DNA of 25,758 nucleotides from CAJBIL01 sp044359525 (lineage in GTDB: Bacteria; Pseudomonadota; Gammaproteobacteria; Burkholderiales; Rhodocyclaceae). Positions 5,035 through 12,996 of this stretch are shown here, piece by piece. A program made the translations under genes and the position numbers. Within the stretch, counting starts at the first letter, position 1; each line of letters opens with the position of its first letter. Where the stretch lies: NCBI GenBank assembly GCA_044359525.1, contig JBIKLY010000051.1:1-25758 (forward strand), in the 5' to 3' direction. Below the pieces are notes generated by a model that saw only the letters and a program-made list of their open reading frames with translations, was not told the origin of the DNA and did not search any database.

Positions 5035-6846
5035 TTATGCCTTGCTGACGTCGACCTGCGAATCTATTTGTACCTCGACTTTTTGACGCAGGCGGATGTG
5101 CAGTTCGCGCAACTGCTTTTCGTCCACGCCGCTCGGCGCATCGGTGAGCAGGCACTGGGCGCGCTGCGTTTTCGGGAAGGCGATCACGTCGCGGATCGAC
5201 TCGGCGCCGGTCATCATCGTGACGATGCGGTCGAGACCGAAAGCCAGACCGCCGTGCGGCGGCGCGCCGTACTTGAGCGCGTCGAGCAGGAAGCCGAACT
5301 TGAGTTGCGCTTCTTCCTCGCCGATGCCGAGCGCCTTAAATACTTTTTCCTGAATGTCGGCGCGATGGATACGCACCGAGCCGCCACCCAACTCCCAGCC
5401 GTTGAGCGCGAGGTCGTAGGCCTTGGCCAGGCACTTGCCCGGATCGGTTTCGAGGAATTGCAGGTGCTCGTCTTTCGGGCTGGTGAAGGGGTGATGGCAC
5501 GCCGTCCAGCGTTTGTTCTCTTCGTCGTACTCGAACATCGGGAAGTCGATGACCCACATCGGTGCCCACTTGGCGCCGGTGACGAAGCCTTTTTCGTGGC
5601 CGATCTTGACGCGCAGCGCACCGATGGCGTCGTTGACCACCTTGGCCTTGTCGGCGCCAAAGAAGATCAGGTCGCCGGATTGCGCGCCGGTGCGCTCGAT
5701 GACGGTGCGCAGCGAGGCTTCGCTGAGGTTCTTGACGATTGGCGACTGCAGGCCGGTTTCGTTGATCTGCGTGACGTCGTTGACCTTGATGTAAGCCAGA
5801 CCCTTGGCGCCGTAAATGCCGACGAACTGGGTGTAGGCGTCGATCTCGCCACGCGTCAGCGTTGCACCGCCGGGAATGCGCATCGCGGCAATGCGGCCGC
5901 CTTCGCTGTTGGCGACGCCGGCAAAGACCTTGAAGGCGACATCCTTGAAGGCGTCGGTGACTTCGGTCAGTTCGAGCGTGACGCGCAGGTCGGGCTTGTC
6001 GGAACCGAAGCGGTGCATGGCTTCGGCGTAGCTCATGCGCGGGAAGGCCGGCAGGTCGACGTCGATCGCTTCCTTGAAGACGGTGCGGATCAGCTCTTCC
6101 ATCAGCGTCGTGATTTCTTCCTCGCTCATGAACGAGGTTTCCATATCGACCTGGGTAAATTCAGGCTGGCGATCGGCGCGCAAATCTTCGTCGCGGAAGC
6201 ATTTGGTGATCTGGTAGTAGCGGTCGAAGCCGGCAACCATCAGCAGTTGCTTGAACAGCTGCGGCGACTGCGGCAGGGCGAAGAACTGGCCGGGATGGAC
6301 GCGCGACGGCACCAGGTAGTCACGCGCGCCTTCCGGCGTGCTCTTGGTGAGCATTGGCGTTTCGATGTCGATGAAGCCGGCGTCGTCAAGGAAGCGGCGG
6401 AAGGCGCGCGCCGTCTTGTAGCGCAGCTGCATGTTGCGCTGCATGTGCGGACGGCGCAGGTCGATCACGCGATGCAGCAGGCGGACGTTCTCCGAGAGGT
6501 TGTCGTCGTCGAGCTGGAAGGGCGGGGTCACGGAGGGGTTCAAAACCTCGATCTCGTGGCAGAGGATTTCGACCTCACCGCTCGGCATGTTGGCGTTGAC
6601 CGTGCCTTCCGGGCGGGCGCGTACCTTGCCGGTGATCTTCAGGCAGAACTCGTTGCGCACCGATTCGGCGATCGCGAACATTTCGGCGCGATCCGGGTCG
6701 CAGACGATCTGCGCCAGTCCGTCGCGGTCGCGCAGGTCTACGAAGATGACGCCGCCGTGGTCGCGCCGACGATGTGCCCAGCCGCAGAGGGTGACTTCCT
6801 GGCCGATGGTTGTTGAATTGAGTTGTCCGCAGTAATGAGTTCGCAT
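5035..6846 (-). CDS. aspS: Aspartyl-tRNA synthetase
   Basis: A 603-residue class IIb synthetase of full bacterial length. The OB anticodon-binding fold is at about residues 1-105, motif 2 is seen as FRDEDLRADRQPEF (217-230), the GAD insertion is about 290-420, and motif 3 is GGLAFGLDRI near the C-terminus. It charges tRNA-Asp. His30 and Gly81 correspond to His31 and Gly82 of the Pseudomonas aeruginosa enzyme, residues linked there to accepting tRNA-Asn as well, so it may be non-discriminating and need GatCAB (inference). It sits 13 bases after the DUF502 gene and five bases before the ribonuclease gene, within one minus-strand run. Confidence 0.97.
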   Translation of the reverse strand: MRTHYCGQLNSTTIGQEVTLCGWAHRRRDHGGVIFVDLRDRDGLAQIVCDPDRAEMFAIAESVRNEFCLKITGKVRARPEGTVNANMPSGEVEILCHEIEVLNPSVTPPFQLDDDNLSENVRLLHRVIDLRRPHMQRNMQLRYKTARAFRRFLDDAGFIDIETPMLTKSTPEGARDYLVPSRVHPGQFFALPQSPQLFKQLLMVAGFDRYYQITKCFRDEDLRADRQPEFTQVDMETSFMSEEEITTLMEELIRTVFKEAIDVDLPAFPRMSYAEAMHRFGSDKPDLRVTLELTEVTDAFKDVAFKVFAGVANSEGGRIAAMRIPGGATLTRGEIDAYTQFVGIYGAKGLAYIKVNDVTQINETGLQSPIVKNLSEASLRTVIERTGAQSGDLIFFGADKAKVVNDAIGALRVKIGHEKGFVTGAKWAPMWVIDFPMFEYDEENKRWTACHHPFTSPKDEHLQFLETDPGKCLAKAYDLALNGWELGGGSVRIHRADIQEKVFKALGIGEEEAQLKFGFLLDALKYGAPPHGGLAFGLDRIVTMMTGAESIRDVIAFPKTQRAQCLLTDAPSGVDEKQLRELHIRLRQKVEVQIDSQVDVSKA

Positions 6847-6859
6847 GCTGGTTCCGGGG

Positions 6860-7504
6860 TTACGTGTTTAAGTGCTGGGTTTTGGTGACGACGCGGTGTT
6901 TCGGCGGCGGCGCAACGACGCCCATCGAGATGATGTATTTGAGTGCTTCATCGACGCTCATGTCGAGTTCGATGACGTCCTTTTTCGGCAGCATCAGGAA
7001 GAAGCCGGAAGTCGGGTTCGGTGTGGTCGGTACGTAAACGCTGACATAATCACCGTCGAGGTGATTGACTACGTCACCGCCCGGTTGGCCGGTCATGAAG
7101 GCGATGGTCCATACTCCTTCACGCGGATACTGGATCAATAGTGCCTTGCGGAAGGCCTGGCCGCTGGAGGAAAACAGCGTGTCGGAAACCTGTTTGACGC
7201 TGTGATAAACCGAGTTCACCACCGGAATGCGCGCCAGCAGGCGCTCCCACCAGCGAACCAGTTTCTGACCGATGAAGTTGGCCGTAACGAGGCCGGTTAA
7301 CAGGATGATCGCCAGGGTCAGGATGACCCCCGCACCGGGAACGTTGAAACCAAACAGGGCGTGCGGGTGGATCGCTTCCGGCAAAAGGCGCAGCGACTGA
7401 TCCATCGTGCTGACGATCAGCGACAGCACCCAGGCGGTGATCGCCAGCGGCACCCAGATCAGCAGACCGGTGAGGAAATAGCGTTTGATCAGCTGCCCGC
7501 GCAT
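6860..7504 (-). CDS. DUF502 family inner-membrane protein
   Basis: A 214-residue protein starting MRGQLIKRYFLTG. Two membrane helices are visible (about residues 10-32 and 58-80), separated by a short loop. They are followed by the DUF502 signature: RIPVVNSVYHSVKQVSDTL, then YPREGVWTIAFMTG and VYVPTTPNPTSGFF. Biochemical function is not established for the family. The upstream extension of the open frame (to 7684) is arginine-rich and overlaps fmdB, so the start at 7504 is preferred; it still overlaps the fmdB end by 16 bases. The order fmdB-DUF502-aspS is a recurring proteobacterial arrangement (recollection). Confidence 0.88.
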   Translation of the reverse strand: MRGQLIKRYFLTGLLIWVPLAITAWVLSLIVSTMDQSLRLLPEAIHPHALFGFNVPGAGVILTLAIILLTGLVTANFIGQKLVRWWERLLARIPVVNSVYHSVKQVSDTLFSSSGQAFRKALLIQYPREGVWTIAFMTGQPGGDVVNHLDGDYVSVYVPTTPNPTSGFFLMLPKKDVIELDMSVDEALKYIISMGVVAPPPKHRVVTKTQHLNT

Positions 7505-7776
7505 GGGCCTGCGCTCGCACAGGTTCCGGTGCCGCCGGCACAGGGCGGGACGCTCTCTGTCGCTTTTGGCGTTGCGGCCGCAGGCGGTGTGGCGCCGCCC
7601 TTGAAGTCGGTCGCGTACCAGCCGTTGCCCTTCAATTGGAAGCCGGCAGCGGTCACTTGTTTGGCGTATGACGCAGCGCCGCACTCCGGGCAGGTGCTGA
7701 GCACGGGGTCACTGAGTTTCTGCAGGTGATCTTTTTGAAAACCGCAGGAATCGCAGCGATAGGCGTAGATCGGCAT
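7489..7776 (-). CDS. FmdB-family zinc-ribbon regulatory protein
   Basis: A 95-residue protein. The FmdB zinc ribbon occupies residues 1-42: MPIYAYRCDSCG, then CPECG, two C-x-x-C pairs that should hold zinc. The part after about residue 45 is low-complexity, alanine/proline/threonine-rich, and ends with several more cysteines (PPCAGG, GTCASAGPCAGS). The family is named after a putative formamidase regulator; its actual role is unclear. The start at MPIYAYRC is the family norm; the upstream in-frame ATG at 7809 would add a non-conserved leader. First gene of the fmdB-DUF502-aspS-ribonuclease-barstar-nudB run. Confidence 0.85.
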   Translation of the reverse strand: MPIYAYRCDSCGFQKDHLQKLSDPVLSTCPECGAASYAKQVTAAGFQLKGNGWYATDFKGGATPPAAATPKATESVPPCAGGTGTCASAGPCAGS

Positions 7777-7820
7777 GGTGAACCTCGAAAAATCGCTCGA
7801 AAAGCGCAAATAAAGCGCAA

Positions 7821-7826
7821 ATTATA
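7821..7826 (-). promoter_or_regulatory. Candidate -10 element for the fmdB-aspS run
   Basis: On the minus strand TATAAT lies about 45 bases before the fmdB start, in the 120-bp gap after pilD. No good -35 hexamer sits 16-18 bases upstream, so this is a tentative sigma70 promoter. Confidence 0.35.
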
Positions 7827-7896
7827 CCCGAACGAACAGCCCTTTTACGGGCCTCGTCAGCAACGAAGTTGGGGTAAAAGCCGTATTTTCAAGCGC

Positions 7897-8760
7897 CTAC
7901 ATCAGGCGAAGATAGCTCTGCGTGAGTTCTTTGCCCCAGAAGAGGGCAAGAAGACCTGCGGCGGCCAGATAAGGGCCGAAAGGAATCGGCACGTTGCGCC
8001 CTTGTTTGGCCAGCACGATCAGCGCGATACCGACCACCGCACCCACCAGTGAGGAGAGCAGGATGATCAGAGGCAGCATTTGCCAGCCCAGCCAGGCGCC
8101 GAGCGCGGCGAGCAGCTTGAAGTCGCCGTAGCCCATGCCTTCCTTGCCGGTCGTCAGCTTGAATCCCCAGTAGACCGACCACAGCGAGAGGTAGCCGATG
8201 ACCGCGCCGAGTACGGCCGACGGGAGGTCAGCGAAGGTGCCGGACAGATTGATCACTAAGCCGGCCCAAAGCAGCGGCAGGGTGATCGAATCGGGTAACA
8301 GTTGTGTGTCGAAGTCAATGAAGGTCAGTGCGATCAGGCACCAGATCAGCAAAATGGCACCTGCAGCCATCCAGCCGAAGCCGAAATGAATTGCCGCAAA
8401 AGCGCTGAGTGCACCGGTTAGCGCTTCGACGATCGGGTAGCGTGCAGAAATCGCTGTGCGGCAGGCCGAGCAGCGACCGCGCAGAAACAGCCAACTCAGC
8501 ACCGGGATGTTTTCCAGTGCCGTGATTGCGTGGCCGCACGCCGGGCAGCGCGAGCGGGGTTTTGCCAGCGACAAGGGGTCGGATTGGCTGATTTCTTCGC
8601 CGCGCAATTCGGCGCATTGGCCATGCCAGTCGCGCTCCATCATTTTTGGCAGGCGATGGATTACGACGTTCAGGAAACTGCCGACGAGAAGGCCTAAAAC
8701 CCCACAGGAAACAGTAAAAGCGATTGGATCCGAAAAGCCTGAAAACCAGACATGCATCAT
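7897..8760 (-). CDS. pilD: Prepilin leader peptidase / N-methyltransferase
   Basis: A 287-residue polytopic inner-membrane protein. Between the first helices lies the methyltransferase domain with four zinc-binding cysteines, C72, C75, C97 and C100, as in full two-function enzymes. The aspartic-protease residues are Asp149 in IDFDTQLLPD and Asp213 in the GxGD motif GYGD. It cleaves the leader of type IV prepilins and methylates the new N-terminus. Two ATG codons in tandem (8760, 8757) could start it; the first overlaps the pilC stop as ATGATG. It is the third gene of pilB-pilC-pilD. coaE and zapD, which often follow pilD in relatives, are not here. Confidence 0.95.
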   Translation of the reverse strand: MMHVWFSGFSDPIAFTVSCGVLGLLVGSFLNVVIHRLPKMMERDWHGQCAELRGEEISQSDPLSLAKPRSRCPACGHAITALENIPVLSWLFLRGRCSACRTAISARYPIVEALTGALSAFAAIHFGFGWMAAGAILLIWCLIALTFIDFDTQLLPDSITLPLLWAGLVINLSGTFADLPSAVLGAVIGYLSLWSVYWGFKLTTGKEGMGYGDFKLLAALGAWLGWQMLPLIILLSSLVGAVVGIALIVLAKQGRNVPIPFGPYLAAAGLLALFWGKELTQSYLRLM

Positions 8761-9989
8761 CCGACCACTGCACCGAGTTTGAAAATCGGCAGGTACATGG
8801 CGATCACCATGCCGCCAATCAGCGTGCCGAGAACGACCATGATAATCGGCTCCATCAGGCTGGAGAGCGCTTCGACTGCGTCATCCACTTCGGCTTCAAA
8901 AAAGTCAGCCACTTTGCCTAACATCGCATCGAGCGCGCCCGATTCTTCGCCGATGGCGACCATCTGATTGACCATGTTGGGGAAAAGCTGGCTGTTCTGC
9001 ATGGCGAGCGTCAGGCTGGTGCCTGTGCTGACTTCACTCTGTATCTGCTTGGTCCCGATCTTGTAGACGTAGTTGCCTGCGGCGCCGCCGACCGAGTCGA
9101 GCGATTCGACCAGTGGAACGCCGGCGGCAAACATGGTGGCCAGTGTGCGCGTCCAGCGTGCAATGACCGATTTCCGGATGATGTTGCCAAAAATGGGCGC
9201 TTTGAGAAGCAGGCGGTCAAGCGCGATCTGCATGGTTTCCGAGCGCTTCCAGGTGTAGAAAAAGGCATAAATCCCGCCGCCCAGACCGCCGAATATGGCC
9301 CACCAATAGGCGATGAAGAAGTCTGATATGCCGATGACCACCATCGTCGGTGCCGGCAGGTCAGCGCCAAAGCTCTTGAATACCTCCTTGAACGCGGGGA
9401 TCACAAATATCATGATCACCGCGGTAATGACGAAGGCAACGACAATGATGGCCACGGGATAAAACAGCGCGGCCTTGATCTTTGACTTGATGCTCATCAT
9501 CTTTTCTTTGTAGATGGCGAGGCGATCAAGTAGTGCTTCAAGGATACCGGCCTGTTCGCCGGCAGCGACCAGGTTGCAATACAACTGGTCGAAGTGGAGC
9601 GGGTGCTTGCGGAATGCCTGTGAAAGGGAGCTGCCTGTTTCGACGTCGGATTTTATGCCGAGCAATAATTTGCTGACCGCCGGGTTGTCGTGGCCTTTGC
9701 CGACAATGTCAAAGGTCTGCAAGAGGGGAACGCCCGCTTTCATCATGGTGGCCAGTTGCCGGGTGAATAGCGCTACATCTTTTTCGCTGACGGTGCCGCC
9801 ACTCTTGAAGCGTTCCTTCGATGTCTTGGTAACTAAAATGCCCTGTCGCCGCAGGGTGGCCTGCACCACGGCAATACTGGGCGCGCGCATTTCGCCGCGC
9901 ATGGCCTTTCCGTCTTTGCCTTTGCCCTCCCAGGTAAAGGTAAATTCTTTTACTACTGCTTTTGCAATTCGTTTAGCTGGCGTCGCCAT
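8757..9989 (-). CDS. pilC: Type IV pilus inner-membrane platform protein PilC
   Basis: A 410-residue member of the PilC/GspF family with two repeated T2SSF domains (about residues 75-200 and 278-400). Each opens with FTRQLATMMKAGVPLLQTFD or WTRTLATMFAAGVPLVESLD. Three membrane helices are visible, near 178-205, 225-250 and 380-402. PilC sits in the inner membrane and couples the PilB and PilT motors to pilus growth and retraction. It lies 21 bases after pilB and overlaps pilD by four bases, a standard assembly-gene order. Length and motifs are normal. Confidence 0.96.
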   Translation of the reverse strand: MATPAKRIAKAVVKEFTFTWEGKGKDGKAMRGEMRAPSIAVVQATLRRQGILVTKTSKERFKSGGTVSEKDVALFTRQLATMMKAGVPLLQTFDIVGKGHDNPAVSKLLLGIKSDVETGSSLSQAFRKHPLHFDQLYCNLVAAGEQAGILEALLDRLAIYKEKMMSIKSKIKAALFYPVAIIVVAFVITAVIMIFVIPAFKEVFKSFGADLPAPTMVVIGISDFFIAYWWAIFGGLGGGIYAFFYTWKRSETMQIALDRLLLKAPIFGNIIRKSVIARWTRTLATMFAAGVPLVESLDSVGGAAGNYVYKIGTKQIQSEVSTGTSLTLAMQNSQLFPNMVNQMVAIGEESGALDAMLGKVADFFEAEVDDAVEALSSLMEPIIMVVLGTLIGGMVIAMYLPIFKLGAVVG

Positions 9990-10010
9990 TGTACCCTCGC
10001 GTTTTTTTCA

Positions 10011-11726
10011 TTATGCGTTCGTGGTTCCCAGGACTTCCTCAAGCGAGGTGAGTCCCTGTTTGACTTTCAGCAGTCCGGATTCGCGCAAATCCTTGACGCC
10101 TTCCTTCTTGGCCTGTGCCGCGACATCGAGTGCCGTCCCGTTAGCCATGACGATGCGCTGAATCGCCTCGGTAATCGGCATGACCTGATACAGACCAACC
10201 CGTCCCTTGTACCCACTCCCCTTGCAGCGATCGCAACCGCCTGGGCCGTACAGCGTCCAGCTACCGTCCAGGTCCGCCTCGCTGTACCCCGCATTCAACA
10301 GCGTTTCAACCGGTGTATCGAGGGGCTTCTTGCAGGTGCATAAGCGGCGGGCGAGGCGCTGCGCGGTGATCAGCAGGATGCTCGACGCAATGTTAAAGGT
10401 GGGAATGCCCATGTTCATCAAGCGGGTCAGTGTCGACGGAGCATCGTTCGTGTGCAAGGTCGATAGAACCATGTGCCCTGTTTGCGCCGCTTTGATGGCG
10501 ATCTCTGCTGTTTCCAGGTCGCGGATTTCGCCGACCATGATGATGTCTGGGTCCTGACGGAGGAAGGCCTTGAGGGCGACCGGGAATGTCAGGCCGGCAC
10601 GGTCGTCAACGTTGACCTGATTGATTCCCGGCAGGGGGATTTCAGCCGGGTCTTCGGCGGTTGCAATGTTGATTCCCGGCTTGTTCAATATGTTCAGGCA
10701 GGTATAGAGCGAGACAGTCTTTCCCGAGCCGGTTGGCCCGGTCACCAGCACCATGCCGTAAGGCCGCTGGATGGCGTCCAGCAATACGGCTTTTTGCTCC
10801 GGTTCGTAGCCCAGCGCTTCAATGCCGAGGCTTGCGCTGCTCGGGTCAAGAATCCGCAATACAATTTTTTCGCCGTACATGGTCGGCAGGGTGCTGACGC
10901 GAAAATCGATGGATCGACTCTTGGAGAGCACGAGACGCATCCGGCCGTCTTGTGGCACCCGTTTTTCAGCAATATTGAGGCGCGAAATCACTTTGATCCG
11001 GGAAGCGATTTTTTCCTTGATGACCAGGGGCGGCGACGCGATTTCGCGCAGGATGCCGTCAGTTCGAAAGCGGATACGATAGTTTTTTTCGTACGGTTCG
11101 AAGTGAATGTCGGATGCGCCGTCATTGATTGCATCGAGCAGCATTTTCTGGATGAATTTGACGACTGGCGCATCATCTACCTCGAGTGTCGAGGCTTCGT
11201 CGGCACTTTCTTCGCTTTCATCGCCGGCAAAATCAAGATTGATATCATCGCCGCCGATGTTTTTGAGCGTGTCCTCGGCGGATTCGGAGAGCTTGATGAC
11301 AAGGGGGGCCAGTTTCCCTTCTTCAACGATGACGGGGTCGACCGCCATTCCGGTCTGGAAGCGAATTTCGTCAAGCGCGCGGAGGTTGGTCGGGTCAGCA
11401 ATGGCGACGGATAGCCGGTTCCCTCGCTTGTACAGCGGGATGACCCGGTGGGTGGCAATCAGCTTGCGATCAATCGCATTTTTCTGGATGTGGGCATCGT
11501 CGAACGCAGCAAGGTCGAGCATGGGGTAGCCGAACGTGTCCGCAGCAAAGCGAGCAACATCGAGGGCACTGGCTTTTTTTGAGCTGACCAGTTGTTCGAT
11601 GAAACTCGATTTGTTCGCGGCGGCTTGCGTGAGCAGGATTTCGGCTTCTGCTTCCTTCAGCCGTCCGGCTTGCACGAGCGCGCGGGCGAGGCCGCTGAGC
11701 GATGATTGTTGCGGGTTGGCTGCCAT
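10011..11726 (-). CDS. pilB: Type IV pilus assembly ATPase PilB
   Basis: A 571-residue hexameric motor ATPase. Two N-terminal MshEN/GspE-N type regions lie at about residues 1-150. The core follows, with Walker A GPTGSGKT at 330-337, the Asp box and Walker B DIIMVGEIRD at 394-403, and the His box TGHMVLSTLHTNDAP at 416-430. Cysteines CTC (463-465) and CDRC (498-501) form the zinc-binding tetracysteine patch, the first pair closer together than usual. It powers pilus extension. GAGAG lies just before the start. pilC and pilD follow. pilT, pilA and regulators are not in the window. Confidence 0.96.
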   Translation of the reverse strand: MAANPQQSSLSGLARALVQAGRLKEAEAEILLTQAAANKSSFIEQLVSSKKASALDVARFAADTFGYPMLDLAAFDDAHIQKNAIDRKLIATHRVIPLYKRGNRLSVAIADPTNLRALDEIRFQTGMAVDPVIVEEGKLAPLVIKLSESAEDTLKNIGGDDINLDFAGDESEESADEASTLEVDDAPVVKFIQKMLLDAINDGASDIHFEPYEKNYRIRFRTDGILREIASPPLVIKEKIASRIKVISRLNIAEKRVPQDGRMRLVLSKSRSIDFRVSTLPTMYGEKIVLRILDPSSASLGIEALGYEPEQKAVLLDAIQRPYGMVLVTGPTGSGKTVSLYTCLNILNKPGINIATAEDPAEIPLPGINQVNVDDRAGLTFPVALKAFLRQDPDIIMVGEIRDLETAEIAIKAAQTGHMVLSTLHTNDAPSTLTRLMNMGIPTFNIASSILLITAQRLARRLCTCKKPLDTPVETLLNAGYSEADLDGSWTLYGPGGCDRCKGSGYKGRVGLYQVMPITEAIQRIVMANGTALDVAAQAKKEGVKDLRESGLLKVKQGLTSLEEVLGTTNA

Positions 11727-11759
11727 ATCTCTCTAAAGCTCGCTTCAAGGCGTCTTTAA

Positions 11760-12090
11760 TCAATGGATTCCGGCTATGCCGGCTACATCAGCCCGATGAT
11801 GCATTGCGCCGCGACGTTTGTAAAGACGCTCGAATGAAGCCGCCTCCGGGATATCTTCAAGGCATTGGCTTGGATAGACGGCGATTCCGATGCTTCGATC
11901 CTGGGTTTGTGTGATTTCAATCGGAATCTCAACGATTTTTAGCGCAATGCCTGCTTCCGGAATGTCCAAAAAGTACCAGACGATCAAGCGATTGAGTGTC
12001 TTTGGGCATCCAGCGAAAAAGACAGCTCAAGTTTTCGGTTGAGTTCGCGTAGCGGGCGGCTGTCCTTAGCCAGGAATCTGCGTCATTCAT
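11760..12090 (-). pseudogene. Possible decayed small gene in the pilB/ccsA-like gap
   Basis: This 400-bp gap on the minus strand holds two overlapping open frames. The upstream one (12090-11929) starts at an ATG and gives 53 residues beginning MNDADSWLRTAARYANSTEN. The other runs from about 12010 to 11760 without its own ATG (a TTG at 11987 could start it) and contains FLDIPEAGIALKIVEIPIEI and VYPSQCLEDIPEAASFERLY, which have sensible codon use. Joined by one frameshift they would make a soluble protein of about 110 residues. I recognise no family. It may be a decayed gene, a sequencing error, or chance. pilB starts 33 bases after the second frame ends. Confidence 0.3.
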
Positions 12091-12126
12091 CTCAACCGAG
12101 CGCCTGAGTCGCGCCGCGCTTGGTGT

Positions 12127-12966
12127 TTAACCGCGGCCAAGCAGGACCTGTGCAACAAAACTGCTGCCCATATAGGCCAAAAGCAAAACCATGAAGCCGG
12201 CCAGGGTCCAGCGCAGGGCGATCCGGCCGCGCCAGCCATAGGCGTGGCGGCCAATCAGCAGCGCGGCAAAGATGCCCCACGAGACAAAACCGAATATTGT
12301 TTTGTGGTCAAGGGTCATCGCTTTGCCAAAGATTGCCTCCGAGAAAAGTACCCCGCTGCCTAGCGCGATGGTCAGTAGTGCGAAGGCGATAACGATCATG
12401 CGAAACAGCACGGCTTCCATGGTCAGAATGGGCGGCAGGCTGGCAAGACTCCGGGTTGATGTGCGTTGATGCAGCTTTCGCTCGGCGAAACCCATGAATA
12501 CCGCGTGCAGGGCCGACAGGGTAAAGAGGCTGTAGGCAAGCATTGCTGCCATGAAGTGCAGTTTGAAACCCCAGGATCCGGCGTGCGCCATCGCATGCCC
12601 TTCCGGAAATATTACAGGCAGCAGTGCGCAGGCTGCAGCCAAAGGCAGGACCATCGGTTGCAGGCCATCCATGCGTGAGCGGAAACTCTCCAGCCAGTAG
12701 ATGAAGACGGCCAGCCAGAGCATCAGGGATAGTGCATAGCTGAATGAAAAGCGCATGCCGCCGGCACCAAACAGTCCGTCGTAGAGCGCGATTCCATGGA
12801 TGAGCAGGATGCCGGCGATAGCGCCACGCTCCCGCCGGTCCATCGGCAGGGCGGCAGATGGCTTGTCGGTTTCGCGCCAGCGGGTATTCCAGAAATGGAA
12901 ACCGAGCGCCGCGTAAAGGAGGCTGGAAGCGATGTGGGGCAGAAGGTGAAGTAGAATGGCTGACAT
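12127..12966 (-). CDS. CcsA/YpjD-like cytochrome c assembly family membrane protein
   Basis: A 279-residue protein with about eight membrane helices. Family marks include AGSWGFKLHFMAAMLAYSLF (about residues 128-147) with a conserved histidine, LDHKTIFGFVSWGIFAALLI (about 218-237), and GWRGRIALRWTLAGFM near the end. It belongs to the CcsA/CcmC-like superfamily but is the short YpjD-type form found beside ffh; a role in haem or cytochrome handling is inferred from the superfamily only. It is divergent from ffh with just 30 bases between start codons, so the ffh promoter probably overlaps the start of this gene. Confidence 0.87.
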   Translation of the reverse strand: MSAILLHLLPHIASSLLYAALGFHFWNTRWRETDKPSAALPMDRRERGAIAGILLIHGIALYDGLFGAGGMRFSFSYALSLMLWLAVFIYWLESFRSRMDGLQPMVLPLAAACALLPVIFPEGHAMAHAGSWGFKLHFMAAMLAYSLFTLSALHAVFMGFAERKLHQRTSTRSLASLPPILTMEAVLFRMIVIAFALLTIALGSGVLFSEAIFGKAMTLDHKTIFGFVSWGIFAALLIGRHAYGWRGRIALRWTLAGFMVLLLAYMGSSFVAQVLLGRG

Positions 12967-12996
12967 TTTTTCAGTTTACACCAAGCCGGAATCCAA

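Noticed and set aside
5068..6816. Long plus-strand open frame of 582 codons
   Set aside because: It lies entirely antisense to aspS, which has every family motif; the long frame results from high G+C codon use.
7841..7856. Terminator after pilD
   Set aside because: A GGCCC/GGGCT hairpin with a short stem and no T run on the minus strand; too weak to annotate.
10473..11414. Plus-strand open frame of 313 codons
   Set aside because: Antisense shadow of pilB.
12952..12957. TAGAAT as the -10 of an ffh promoter
   Set aside because: Position is plausible but no acceptable -35 lies 16-18 bases upstream, so it was not annotated.
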